Shown here: positions 23,426 through 31,855 of the stretch, piece after piece
Layout: each line of letters begins with the position of its first letter
How positions within the stretch are numbered: position 1 is the first letter of the stretch
From: Dehalococcoidia bacterium
Lineage (GTDB): Bacteria > Chloroflexota > Dehalococcoidia > Lucifugimonadales > SHYF01
DNA length: 32,066 bases
Reading direction: 5' to 3'
NCBI GenBank assembly: GCA_030651175.1
Contig: JAUSCR010000083.1
Coordinates: forward strand, 1 to 32,066
The notes under the pieces: model-generated
Database searches by the model: none
Told to the model about the DNA's origin: nothing
Seen by the model: only the letters and a program-made list of their open reading frames with translations
Made by a program: the position numbers and the translations under genes

Positions 23426-24856
23426 ATGATGATGAATCCCAGCGATGTGTACTTCATGAGTTGCCGAGAGTTGGCCGCTCTCATCCGTAGCCGCAAACTA
23501 GCAGCGCGCGAGGTGATGGCGGCATACCTGGGGCAGATCAACCGGGTGAATCCGAAGATCAACGCCATCGTGGCAAAGCTGGACGATGACAAGTGCTTGA
23601 GCTTGGCTGACGAAGCGGACCATCGGATGGCGAGGGGGGAGAGAGTCGGGCCTTTGCATGGCCTGCCCATCGCCATCAAGGATTTGGAGCCGGCGGTCGG
23701 CTTTCCGTGGACCATGGGATCCCCAATCTACAAGGACCGCATGCCGACGGAGGACTCGGTTCTCGTGGAGCGCCTGCGGAATGCCGGTGCGATCCCAATA
23801 GGCAAGACGAACGTGCCAGAGTTTGGGATGGGTTCTCACACCTACAACAAGGTGTACGGGACGACCCTGAATCCATACGACTTGACGAAGAGCGCGGGAG
23901 GATCGAGTGGCGGCGCCGGAGCGGCACTCGCTACTGGTCTGCTACCCGTTGCTGATGGCAGCGACTTCGGCGGTTCATTGCGCAACCCTGCCAATTTCAA
24001 CAACATCGTTGCCATGCGCCCCACCGTTGGCCTCGTGCCCACGGCCCCAACCGCGTTGCCGTTTCTCGGATTCTCGGTGAAAGGGCCCATGGCTCGTTCG
24101 GTCGCCGACACCGCCTTCTTGCTGAGCGTGATGGCCGGGTCCGACTCCCGCGACCCAGGTTGCTATCCCTCCGACCCGTCGGTGTTCGCCAAGCCGCTGA
24201 ATCGCGACCTCAAGGGCGTTCGGGTTGCTTGGTGTCCCGACCTCGGCGGACTCCCGCTTGACCGCCGGGTGCGCGAGGTCCTGGTTGCGCAGCGGAAGAC
24301 CTTCGAGACGCTCGGCTGCATCGTCGAGGAAGCCTGCCCTGATTTCAGCGGAGCGGACTCGGTCTTCCTCACTATTCGTGGGTTTCGCCATGCGGCGCTG
24401 TACGGACCGCTGCTGGCAAAGTACCGCGGTCAGTTGAAACCGGAAGCCCTCGGCGAGATCGGATCAGGGCTGTCGCTGACCAGTGCGGACGTAGCCCAGG
24501 CAATGATCCAACACGGCGCAATCATGGGGCGGATGCGACGATTCCAGGAGAAGTACGAGTTCATGGTCTGCGCTGTGAATCAGGTGCCGCCGTTTGACGC
24601 GACACTGGACTGGCCGAGGGAGATTGAGGGAGTGAAGATGGAGAACTATGTAGCCTGGATGAAATCAGCCTATTGGATCACCGTGACGTTCCGTCCAGCG
24701 ATCTCAGTACCGGCTGGGTTCACTTCCGATGGGTTGCCGGTCGGCCTGCAGATCGTTGGCCGATACCGCGACGATCTCGGCGTGCTTCAGATCGCCGCCG
24801 CGTTCGAACAGGCGACAGGCTTCGGCCGCAGGCGGCCGGCGCTTGCGGCCAACTAA
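23426..24856 (+). CDS. Amidase signature family enzyme
   Basis: A 476-residue serine amidohydrolase of the amidase signature family, cutting C-N bonds in amides. The Ser-Ser-Lys triad is visible: K85 in PIAIKDLEP, the cis-Ser in SAGGSSGGAGAAL (about 160) and the nucleophile in GSDFGGSLRNPAN (S184). The C-terminal part has ISVPAGFTSDGLPVGLQIVG, typical of the family. It starts at the first of three adjacent ATGs after GAGGGAG. It is not a GatA candidate by context, since gatB and gatC are absent. Wording such as 'cgacctcggcgg' suggests a slightly different codon habit from its neighbours, so transfer is possible. The substrate is unknown. Confidence 0.92.
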   Translation: MMMNPSDVYFMSCRELAALIRSRKLAAREVMAAYLGQINRVNPKINAIVAKLDDDKCLSLADEADHRMARGERVGPLHGLPIAIKDLEPAVGFPWTMGSPIYKDRMPTEDSVLVERLRNAGAIPIGKTNVPEFGMGSHTYNKVYGTTLNPYDLTKSAGGSSGGAGAALATGLLPVADGSDFGGSLRNPANFNNIVAMRPTVGLVPTAPTALPFLGFSVKGPMARSVADTAFLLSVMAGSDSRDPGCYPSDPSVFAKPLNRDLKGVRVAWCPDLGGLPLDRRVREVLVAQRKTFETLGCIVEEACPDFSGADSVFLTIRGFRHAALYGPLLAKYRGQLKPEALGEIGSGLSLTSADVAQAMIQHGAIMGRMRRFQEKYEFMVCAVNQVPPFDATLDWPREIEGVKMENYVAWMKSAYWITVTFRPAISVPAGFTSDGLPVGLQIVGRYRDDLGVLQIAAAFEQATGFGRRRPALAAN

Positions 24857-24955
24857 CACGCCGTTGGAGCGGGCCGCAGAAAGACGAGGCCGGTTAACCG
24901 CTATCCGTTGGCCTCATCTTGTACAGTTCGGTGGTGGTTTTAACGGGAAATCGGG

Positions 24956-25207
24956 GTGGATACCCCAGTTTCCGGCTTTCCTGAAGAGATTCTACTCGTA
25001 GATGGCAGGGTGGACATCGCTGACTATTTGCGTCTCGAAGAAGTCCTCCACGTTGCAGCAGCGGAACGAGCGTCCAGTCAGTTATGTGCCGTCGCGTGCA
25101 AGGGGACAACCTGGCAGGTAGAACAAGGACACTTATACAACCAGCGAATCGTCCGATTGTTTTGCGCGCTCAAGGCGATTCAGGCTCGCCACGAGGGTTC
25201 GATGTGA
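24956..25207 (+). CDS. Possible small hypothetical protein
   Basis: An 83-residue ORF with a GTG start reads PEEILLVDGRVDIADYLRLE and continues with a balanced composition, two Cys and a helical C-terminus. It lies in an otherwise gene-free gap before ribonuclease D and overlaps only the doubtful upstream part of that ORF. The ribosome site is weak and no family is recognised, so it may be chance. Confidence 0.3.
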   Translation: MDTPVSGFPEEILLVDGRVDIADYLRLEEVLHVAAAERASSQLCAVACKGTTWQVEQGHLYNQRIVRLFCALKAIQARHEGSM

Positions 25208-25347
25208 TAACATTCGCGGGTGTTGATCCTCCAGACCCAGTGTCCACGGCATTGTCCGTAGGGCCAATACCAAGCAAGAGACGCTCCGCGCTCTTATCTC
25301 TTCTCTACAATAGGCCCGTAGGAGTTGACGTTTCTCCTGTGACCCAA

Positions 25348-26475
25348 ATGACGAACCTTCCGGTCCAGACCATCACCAGTGGCGATCAGCTTGCTGCCGC
25401 TGTGAAGGCCATGCATCGAGAGCCTGCCATCGCGTTGGACACCGAGTCCAACAGCTTCTTCCGCTATCCAGAGCAGCTTTGCCTGGTGCAGATTGCGACG
25501 AGTCGCGCCGTGGTAATCGTCGATCCGTTGGCCTTCAGTGAGGTGCTGCCGCTGAAAGCGCTGCTGGCCAGCCCTAGCTTACAGAAGATAATTCATGCTG
25601 CTGATTACGATGTGAGGAGCCTGGATCGGGCTTGGGGGTTCCGGGTGTCCAACATCTACGACACCAACCTTGCAGCGCGGTTCGCTGGGATGACGCAGTT
25701 GGGACTGGCGGCTCTTGCTCAAGAACTTCTTGGCGTCAGGCTGAACAAGGAGAAACGCCTACAGCGATCGGACTGGGGCCAAAGGCCGCTGAACCGAGAG
25801 GCGCTGGAGTATGCCGCCGCTGACGTCCGCCACCTGATGGCCATCCGCGATGAGTTGGACAAGCGGTTGCGGCTGTTGGGCCGCACGGGGTGGGTCGCTG
25901 AGGAGTTCACACTTCTGGAGAGAATCCGCTATGAGCCACCTGACACCGAATCGGCATTTCTTGCCGTCAAAGGGAGTCGGGACCTCAGCCCGCGCGGGCT
26001 GGCCGTCCTGCGTGCCCTGTTCGCCTTTCGCGATCTAGAAGCGCTGCGCCAGGGCAGGCCATACTTCCGCGTCCTGGGGGATGCCACCCTGGTCTATCTC
26101 GCCGCCCAGCCAGAGGCTGATTTGGCCCAGACGCCCGGCCTTGGTCCTGCGGGCCTGCAACGGTTTGGCCCATCGCTCCGGCAGGCGATCCAGGAAGGCA
26201 GAAGCGCACCGTCGTTTCACAGGCCGCGTCCAGCGCAGCGGCGGGACAGGCCAACCCAGGAGCAGATAGCGCGCTTGCAAATGCTGAAGGCTTGGCGTTC
26301 CGCCCTGGGGCAGCGGCTGTCTATGGACCCATCGCTCTTGTGGCCCATGGCCAGCATGGAACGCCTTGCCGGCCAGACGAGTACGCTGGATGCCGAGCTG
26401 GCAGCACATGAGGTGCGCGCATGGCAGTTCCAGGAGTTTGGTGCGTCCCTTCGAACGCTCCTTGTCACAACCTGA
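25348..26475 (+). CDS. rnd: Ribonuclease D
   Basis: A 3'-5' exoribonuclease of the DEDDy class that trims tRNA and other stable RNA 3' ends. The exonuclease motifs are IALDTESNSFF (D31, E33), IIHAADYDVRSL (D88) and YAAADVRHL (Y155, D159). Two HRDC-like nucleic-acid binding domains follow (about 210-285 and 300-370), ending in an arm around LLVTT. The track ORF starts at 25084, but the extra N-terminal 88 residues are not conserved-looking; the ATG at 25348 gives 375 residues, the usual RNase D length. A GTG at 25339 is an alternative. Confidence 0.93.
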   Translation: MTNLPVQTITSGDQLAAAVKAMHREPAIALDTESNSFFRYPEQLCLVQIATSRAVVIVDPLAFSEVLPLKALLASPSLQKIIHAADYDVRSLDRAWGFRVSNIYDTNLAARFAGMTQLGLAALAQELLGVRLNKEKRLQRSDWGQRPLNREALEYAAADVRHLMAIRDELDKRLRLLGRTGWVAEEFTLLERIRYEPPDTESAFLAVKGSRDLSPRGLAVLRALFAFRDLEALRQGRPYFRVLGDATLVYLAAQPEADLAQTPGLGPAGLQRFGPSLRQAIQEGRSAPSFHRPRPAQRRDRPTQEQIARLQMLKAWRSALGQRLSMDPSLLWPMASMERLAGQTSTLDAELAAHEVRAWQFQEFGASLRTLLVTT

Positions 26476-26544
26476 ACAGGCCCGCCAAATACAAAGCCTT
26501 TTCCTTCACGCAGTCACAATCCGATTGCCGTTTCTAAGGACCAT

Positions 26545-26761
26545 CTAGAGGGTGATGAAAAGGGAAGTGCAGAGGGGCGAAGCCCCGGAGCCTGCCCTGA
26601 TCCTTCCGTGGAAGGACGAAGGGCCGGGAGTCTGAGGTCCGATGGCAGAGCCATCGAGACTCTCGACAAAGTCGGAGATCTGCTCATCCCGACCTGTCGG
26701 GACAAAGTCGGAGGGGATGGTCGAACCGACATGTCGGGGTTCAAGACCCTGGACAATCTAG
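26545..26761. repeat. Structured repeat family, copy E (inverted, composite, CTAG ends)
   Basis: This copy is in the opposite orientation. It begins ctagagggtgatgaaaaggg, the complement of the end of copy B, then agaggggcgaagccccggag and cctgccctga. Its other part carries ctcgacaaagtcgga and gacaaagtcggaggggatgg, shared with 3361-3440 and copy D. Both outer ends are ctag. It fills the space between ribonuclease D and the next gene. Confidence 0.75.
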
Positions 26762-26818
26762 ATTAGTACAAAATTGGTTGCTACAATGTCCGCAGCCAAG
26801 ATCAGGAAGGAGTCCAAG

Positions 26819-27784
26819 ATGCGTGTGATAGATATTCATGCCCACATTAGCCCAGTCGGGGCGCTAGATGCTATTGCCGCCAAAGGGGAATGGCACGGCC
26901 TGACGGCGGCGCAATTGCGGCAACCCCTTCAGTATAACCCTCGAACGTTCTGGTCGCCTGAGGAGCGGCTGAAAGATATGGACTCCCTGGGGGTGGATGT
27001 GCACGTCCTCTCCACCGCAGTTCAGTTCTACTGTTACGAGAAGGATGCTGCCGCTGTCGCCGCCATGCACCGAGAGTGCAACGACTACGTGGCCCACCTG
27101 ACGCGCCAGTATCCTACCCGGTTTGCTGGGCTGGCTAACCTGCCCATGCAAGACGTGGGTCAGGCGGCAACGGAACTAGAGCGGTCGGTGACGCAGCTAG
27201 GCCTGAAGGGGGCCATGATTGGGGACCACGTTAACGGCGTTACTTACGACGACCCTCGCTTTTACCGCCTCTGGCAGGTCGCCGAGCGACTGAACGCCGT
27301 GTTGCTCATCCACCAGGGTGGCGACACACTGGTCAGCTCCCGTCTTGACCGTTACCATTTGCCAAACACCATTGGCAACCTGGCGGACCGGGCGGTGACG
27401 TTTGCCTCATTCGTGTTCGGTGGGGTCATGGATAAGTTCCCCAACCTCAAGGTTTGCCTGTGCCACGGTGGTGGGTACACCTGCTACGGCATCGGCCGCA
27501 TGGACCGGGGCTGGGAAGTGCGCCCAGAGGCCCGGCAGCATATCCAGAAGCCGCCCAGCGCGTACTTGAACCGTTTCTACTACGACTGTTTGACCCACAG
27601 TGAACCGGCGCTGCGCTATCTGATTGACGCTGTGGGCATTGACCAGGTGGTGTTTGGCACCGACTGGCCTTTCGACATGTGCTTCGATTGGCCGACATCC
27701 TGGGTGATGGGGCTGGAAAGCCTGACACAGCAGGAGAAAGAAGCGATTCTCCACAAGAACCTGGAGAAGCTGTTGGGGATTTAG
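26819..27784 (+). CDS. Amidohydrolase 2 family, ACMSD-like metal-dependent hydrolase/decarboxylase
   Basis: A TIM-barrel amidohydrolase related to aminocarboxymuconate-semialdehyde decarboxylase, a group that decarboxylates or hydrates aromatic-derived acids. Metal ligands are in VIDIHAHISP (HxH), LLIHQGG, CLCHGGGY and GTDWPFD. The substrate-side segments FAGLANLPMQ and YYDCLTHSEPALRYL are typical. The start at 26819 (MRVIDIHAH) follows AGGAAGGAG; the track adds 15 doubtful residues. The length is 321 residues. Another amidohydrolase lies convergently 70 bases downstream. The substrate is unknown. Confidence 0.9.
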   Translation: MRVIDIHAHISPVGALDAIAAKGEWHGLTAAQLRQPLQYNPRTFWSPEERLKDMDSLGVDVHVLSTAVQFYCYEKDAAAVAAMHRECNDYVAHLTRQYPTRFAGLANLPMQDVGQAATELERSVTQLGLKGAMIGDHVNGVTYDDPRFYRLWQVAERLNAVLLIHQGGDTLVSSRLDRYHLPNTIGNLADRAVTFASFVFGGVMDKFPNLKVCLCHGGGYTCYGIGRMDRGWEVRPEARQHIQKPPSAYLNRFYYDCLTHSEPALRYLIDAVGIDQVVFGTDWPFDMCFDWPTSWVMGLESLTQQEKEAILHKNLEKLLGI

Positions 27785-27854
27785 TCGCCCAACACCTGAC
27801 CGGACTGCAAACGCTTTGCTGGGAAAGGGCTGAGTGCGAGGGAATGGCCTGAGT

Positions 27855-28874
27855 TCACCTTACGTCATCGGTATCCAGCCGGTAGATCCGCGCGGCAGTT
27901 CCTTGGAACAAAGCAGCCCGTTCCTTTAGGGAGAATTCCTTTGTGATGCGCTTGAACGCGTTCCAGACAACAGTGTACGAATACGACACCTTGTCCACAG
28001 GGAAGTTACTCTCGAACATGCACCGTTCGACCCCAAACGTCTCAATGCAAAAGAGGCAGTAGGGTGCTATGGCCTTGGCCAATTCGGCGGAGGTAGGCGG
28101 CTTTGCGCGCTCGTGCCAACCGAAGCCACATGCCGGCATTCCGAATCCACCCACTTTTACAACCACGTTGGGATAGCCAGCCAGACGAGCCATGCTGCGC
28201 TTCCAAGTCTGGAATACTTCCTCGTGCCTGCCGGCGTAGGGACCGATACCCAGGGGCCCTCCCACGTGGTTGATGATGATGCGCATATCCGGAAATGCTT
28301 TGACCAGGTCCGCCAACTCATCTAGCTGGGGAAAGTAAAGCCAGGCATCGAAACTCATGCCGAACTCCTGCAGGCGCGCAAACCCCTTACGAAAGGTTGA
28401 GTCCAGCAGGAGGCCCTTGGAGGCGACGTCATGGCGTCGCATGACGGGGCTTGCGTCCCAAGCGCTTATGTGCCGGACCCCTCGAAACCGGTCCTTGCTG
28501 GCAGCCCTGTGTGCTTCAAGCACTGGCGTCACCGCGGCGCCCAGCCTCAGATCGGCAAAGCCCACGATCCCCGTAGCAATCTCCGTTGCGCCATATTGGC
28601 CGCTCGCACTCTGGGCGGCAATGCCTTGCACGAACTCCGTTTCACCTATGGGCCGCATCTCCTCAGGCCCCTTCGTCCGGTACATGGAGCCGCACTGGAC
28701 AAAGACGGTCTGGACGATGTGATGGCCTCCTCCCGTGTCCTTCAGGATTTCCTCAAGAAGGTAGCGGTCGTTGGGGCGGGCCCAGAGATGATGGTGTGGG
28801 TCACAGATAGGAAGGTCGGGTTCTAGTGCATCCTCCAGCGTCATCGCCAGCCATCTTTCACGCTCCGTAGTCAT
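27855..28874 (-). CDS. Amidohydrolase 2 family protein (COG3618-like, lactonase type)
   Basis: A 339-residue metal-dependent hydrolase of the amidohydrolase superfamily. ICDPHHHLW at the N-terminus is the usual metal-binding start of the lactonase-like group, with IIINHVGGPLG and CMFESNFPVDK following; these supply the later His and Asp. Members open sugar lactones or hydrolyse 2-pyrone-4,6-dicarboxylate, so a lactone substrate is plausible. The ATG follows CGGAGG. Downstream lies the convergent ACMSD-like gene; upstream, 83 bases away, the second HpcH aldolase, possibly in the same transcript. Confidence 0.88.
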   Translation of the reverse strand: MTTERERWLAMTLEDALEPDLPICDPHHHLWARPNDRYLLEEILKDTGGGHHIVQTVFVQCGSMYRTKGPEEMRPIGETEFVQGIAAQSASGQYGATEIATGIVGFADLRLGAAVTPVLEAHRAASKDRFRGVRHISAWDASPVMRRHDVASKGLLLDSTFRKGFARLQEFGMSFDAWLYFPQLDELADLVKAFPDMRIIINHVGGPLGIGPYAGRHEEVFQTWKRSMARLAGYPNVVVKVGGFGMPACGFGWHERAKPPTSAELAKAIAPYCLFCIETFGVERCMFESNFPVDKVSYSYTVVWNAFKRITKEFSLKERAALFQGTAARIYRLDTDDVR

Positions 28875-28957
28875 GTTGCCTCCGTACTAATCGTCGCCTC
28901 CAGTGGCGTTCCTTGCGTCACCGCATCCGTCTCCATGGAACCCGGCGACTGCCGCTT

Positions 28958-29770
28958 TTACCTTGCTCCACGGGATCTGGTAGCTGTGGGGGTCACCTTT
29001 GCGACCACCTTGTCGTGGAACCCCTTCAGGCCGCTGGCTATGTAGCCCGACGGGTCTCCCATGTTAAGGAAGCGAACGCCCAGGTCGAGGAAATGCTCCA
29101 GGTTGTTATCGTTGACCAGGGTTGCTGCTACCCGTCCGGCGGCTACTATCTGTTTTATTGCTCCATCAACCACCCTCTGGACATCCTGATTCTGCTGCGT
29201 CCCGTACTGGCCAGGGAGGTACTGGGCCCCCATACTTTGGGACAGATCGTTGGGGGCCACCAGGAAAACGTCAATATGGTCCACCGTCAGGATCTCCTTC
29301 AGGTTCTTGACCGCCTCTATATCCTCAATCATCGCCACGATCATCGTCTGGTCGTTGGCCTTGGTGTAATAGTTGGATACACCTAATCCCTGTCGCGGCC
29401 TGCCCATGCCCCGCAAGCCCAGAGGGGCGTACTTGGCTCCCCGGACAGCACGCTCAGCATCCTCCATGGTGTTCACATGGGGGATCATGACTGACAGGGC
29501 TCCCTGGTCCAGAGCGCGTCCAATAAGCCAGGGATCGTTGTTGTTGACACGCACCTGGGGGGTCATGCCCCATAGGTCGCAGATACGGGACAGGTCACGC
29601 AACTGGGCCCAGGTGATTGGCCCATGCTCCATGTCAAAGTTTATGAGATCAACAGTCCCAACCGATCCGAGGAGCTCAATCATGTCGCCGTCGTTCACTT
29701 GCCCGACTCCAATGATTGGCTTGCCTTCTTGAAGCTTGCTCTTGGCCCGGTTCACGCGAAGTTCTGCCAT
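28958..29770 (-). CDS. HpcH/HpaI family aldolase, second copy
   Basis: A second HpcH/HpaI aldolase (270 residues), clearly divergent from that at 13782. The catalytic His is in NFDMEHGPITW, the Arg in PQVRVNNNDP, the metal Glu in AMIEDIEAVKNL and the metal Asp in VAPNDLSQSMG. The GRPRQGLGVSNYY segment replaces the usual glycine-rich loop, so substrate preference probably differs. The ATG follows TAGGAGGG. It lies upstream of a lactonase-like amidohydrolase, as expected if a lactone-derived hydroxy-oxo acid is cleaved. Its promoter has a MerR-like layout. Confidence 0.9.
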   Translation of the reverse strand: MAELRVNRAKSKLQEGKPIIGVGQVNDGDMIELLGSVGTVDLINFDMEHGPITWAQLRDLSRICDLWGMTPQVRVNNNDPWLIGRALDQGALSVMIPHVNTMEDAERAVRGAKYAPLGLRGMGRPRQGLGVSNYYTKANDQTMIVAMIEDIEAVKNLKEILTVDHIDVFLVAPNDLSQSMGAQYLPGQYGTQQNQDVQRVVDGAIKQIVAAGRVAATLVNDNNLEHFLDLGVRFLNMGDPSGYIASGLKGFHDKVVAKVTPTATRSRGAR

Positions 29771-29816
29771 GGTATCCCTCCTACATGCTGCAGATTGTGG
29801 TCTCCTCCATACCCGC

Positions 29817-29848
29817 AGTATAGTGCTACCCTTTTAGAAGGGTGTCAA
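29817..29848 (-). promoter_or_regulatory. MerR-type promoter candidate with dyad in a 20-base spacer
   Basis: On the minus strand TTGACA (perfect) and TATACT (5/6) are separated by 20 bases, longer than optimal. The spacer begins with a perfect dyad ACCCTT-CTAA-AAGGGT that starts inside the -35 box. This is the arrangement of promoters activated by MerR-family regulators. The predicted leader to the aldolase ATG at 29770 is about 40 bases. No merR gene is in the window. Confidence 0.55.
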
Positions 29849-30526
29849 TGCCTTGTTCCCTTCGGTACCGTTCCATTCTCGACCCATATTTGAGTTGAAG
29901 CTGCCACTGACCGTGGCCTGTGTCGTCAGTGCCGTTGGTCCTGTTGCTGGTCACGCTGCGGGGTTGGCACGGAATCTTGTACCTGCCTCAAGCAGAGCAT
30001 CCTGACCAGCATGGACTGGAAGGGGGAACAGGGAGCCCTGGGTATCCTTACCCAGTAGCAAACAGTACCTCTTCCCCTTGCGGGTCACCACTTGCTTGAC
30101 ACCCGTGCTACAATCAGACGCAGTTCGACGTGCCCAGGATATAAATGTCTCACTTACTAGCTGGTGTAGCTTCCGCTCGGACGCCAACCCCCTTCCGTCT
30201 GGTTTTGGCGCCTACCGCTGTTTCTTTCGATTTCGACTGCTGTATGCTGCGCTGCATCTGTACGATGCTGTAGCGCGGCACAGCAGCTAGTCTAGCTTCT
30301 ACCACTCCTAAAGACCCCGCCGCGCTACAGCAACTCAGCGGCAACCGCTTGTTGGTATGGCCCGTGCCGGGCCTTTCCAGCCACTGCTCGCTTCTTCATC
30401 GGCGATGTGTGCGGAAACTCCCAGGGCCATGCACGGGCAAAGAGCGGCAAAGGAACAAGCAGTTGCGCCAGCGGGCCGCGCCACCCATCGTTCCCTAGCT
30501 ACGGTAAGAAAGAGAAAAGGGGTAGA
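29849..30526. other. Gene-free region with an inverted repeat
   Basis: No ORF here is convincing: 29951-30187 (minus) and 30078-30290 (plus) show no domain or ribosome site. A 42-codon ORF at 30145-30273 ends FDFDCCMLRCICTML and has AGGA before its ATG, but this is weak. The main structure is the inverted repeat at 30267-30331. Confidence 0.35.
30267..30331. repeat. Inverted repeat with nested palindrome
   Basis: Perfect 13-base arms (gctgtagcgcggc and complement) enclose 39 bases that contain a second palindrome agctag-t-ctagct. There is no T run, so a terminator is unlikely. It could be a binding or recombination site, or a structured RNA. Confidence 0.5.
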
Positions 30527-30778
30527 ATGAGTTTTATGGTGGACTCAGAAGCATCGAATATCGCGGGACACGGAGATAAGGAGCAATGTCTCACCGATCA
30601 ATGCGAGGGATGGACGACGGCGATCAAGAGGAAAAGCATGTATCTTTTGGGCGCGTTCTTTTACAAAACCAAGTGCCTTGGGATGTTCCATAAGTGGCTG
30701 TACGTTCGAACGGACATTGCACAGTTCAAGTATTGTAAGCGCTGTTATAAGCGCGGGAAAGAGTTACCCACGCCCTAG
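30527..30778 (+). CDS. Small Cys-rich protein, zinc-knuckle like
   Basis: From the ATG at 30527 (MSFMVDSEASN) the protein has 83 residues, with five cysteines. The C-terminal part TKCLGMFHKW...KYCKRCYKRG resembles the short zinc-binding proteins (DUF1660-like) found in phages and genomes, with one Cys-His unit and a closing CxxC. The track ORF begins at 30407, but its first 40 residues are Ser/Lys/Gly-rich and unconvincing. GGGGT precedes the chosen start. It lies 71 bases before the rhodanese gene. The function is unknown. Confidence 0.5.
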   Translation: MSFMVDSEASNIAGHGDKEQCLTDQCEGWTTAIKRKSMYLLGAFFYKTKCLGMFHKWLYVRTDIAQFKYCKRCYKRGKELPTP

Positions 30779-30849
30779 TGGGCGAGCGAGAAACCAAGAG
30801 CAAGTTCGCCCTTGTGAATACGTCTTGCTAGAAAGAAAGGAACCAAGAA

Positions 30850-31842
30850 ATGAAAAAGTTGTTCGCTAAGAAAGTATCGCTGACGGTAATAGCATTCGTC
30901 CTGGTGGCAGTGCTGGCCGCCTGCGGGGCCGAACCCACTCCCACGCCGACCACGCCGGCGGCTACCCCTACTCCAGCTCCAACGGCCACTCCCACCAGGG
31001 CGGCTCCGACTCCCACGCCCACTCCCGCCGGCTTCGCCAATCCTGACCTGCTGGTGGATACGAGCTGGCTGGCCCAGCGCCTGAACGACGCTAACATCCG
31101 CATAGTGGATGCCCGCACCGCCAAAGACTACCAGGCCGGCCACATCCAGGGCGCAGTCAACCTGCCTGTGGCAGACACATTCAACCCGGTGGGTCCTGCG
31201 CAGGACGTCGGCCCAGCGGCGCAGCTAGAGCAGGTCTTTGGCCAGAGAGGGATAAGCGGCGACACCAGGGTGATCGTCTACGACAACGGCAAAGAGACCA
31301 CGGCGGCGCGCGTGCTGTGGACTCTGGAGTACTATGGCAACACCAAGGGCGCTGTGCTCGACGGTGGGTTCAAGAAGTGGCAAAAGGAGGCCAAGACGAT
31401 AAGCACGGAAGAGACCAAGGCCACCGCGGCCAAGTTCACCGCGCAAGTCAGGCCATCCATCTTCGCCAGCAAGGACGACGTCCTCGCCGCACTGAAAAAG
31501 CCCAGCGTGGCTATTGTAGACGCCAGGTCGCCGGCGGAGTACAAGGGCGATGACCTGCGGGCCAAGAGGGGCGGGCATATTCCCGGAGCGGTGAATATAG
31601 ATTGGACGACCCTTTTCACCAGCGACGATGCCGCTGTGCTGAAGCCGTTTGCTGAGATCAGGAAGATGTACGAGGATGCGGGCGTCACCAAGGACAAGGA
31701 TGTGTTCGTCTACTGCCAGACCCATCAAAGGTCATCGGTGTCGTACCTGACGCTCAGGCTCCTGGGCTACGACAAGGTGCACGGCTACGATGGCTCTTGG
31801 GCGGAGTGGGGCAACGACCCGGACGTGCCCATAGAAAAGTGA
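30850..31842 (+). CDS. Tandem-rhodanese lipoprotein (thiosulfate sulfurtransferase type)
   Basis: A secreted lipoprotein that probably moves sulfane sulfur outside the cytoplasm. The signal peptide ends in the lipobox VLAAC (C25), followed by a Thr/Pro/Ala linker (about 30-58) that acts as a flexible tether. Two rhodanese domains follow. In the first (about 65-185) the active-site position is Asp in VYDNGKETTA, so it is inactive, as usual. The second (about 203-325) has catalytic C289 in VYCQTHQRSS, the six-residue loop of true sulfurtransferases. The entry CQTHQR is less common than CRIGER. The ATG follows AAAGGAA. A membrane protein gene starts 13 bases downstream. Confidence 0.92.
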   Translation: MKKLFAKKVSLTVIAFVLVAVLAACGAEPTPTPTTPAATPTPAPTATPTRAAPTPTPTPAGFANPDLLVDTSWLAQRLNDANIRIVDARTAKDYQAGHIQGAVNLPVADTFNPVGPAQDVGPAAQLEQVFGQRGISGDTRVIVYDNGKETTAARVLWTLEYYGNTKGAVLDGGFKKWQKEAKTISTEETKATAAKFTAQVRPSIFASKDDVLAALKKPSVAIVDARSPAEYKGDDLRAKRGGHIPGAVNIDWTTLFTSDDAAVLKPFAEIRKMYEDAGVTKDKDVFVYCQTHQRSSVSYLTLRLLGYDKVHGYDGSWAEWGNDPDVPIEK

Positions 31843-31855
31843 GGAGACACGAATC

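Noticed and set aside
24856-24930. Integron attC-like site after the amidase (taacacgccgttggagcgg)
   Set aside because: The complementary right half is missing; only a short cggttaaccg palindrome follows, and no integrase is present.
29951-30187. 78-residue minus-strand ORF
   Set aside because: No ribosome site or recognisable pattern; its KQVVTRKGKRYCLLLGKD stretch is not enough for a call.
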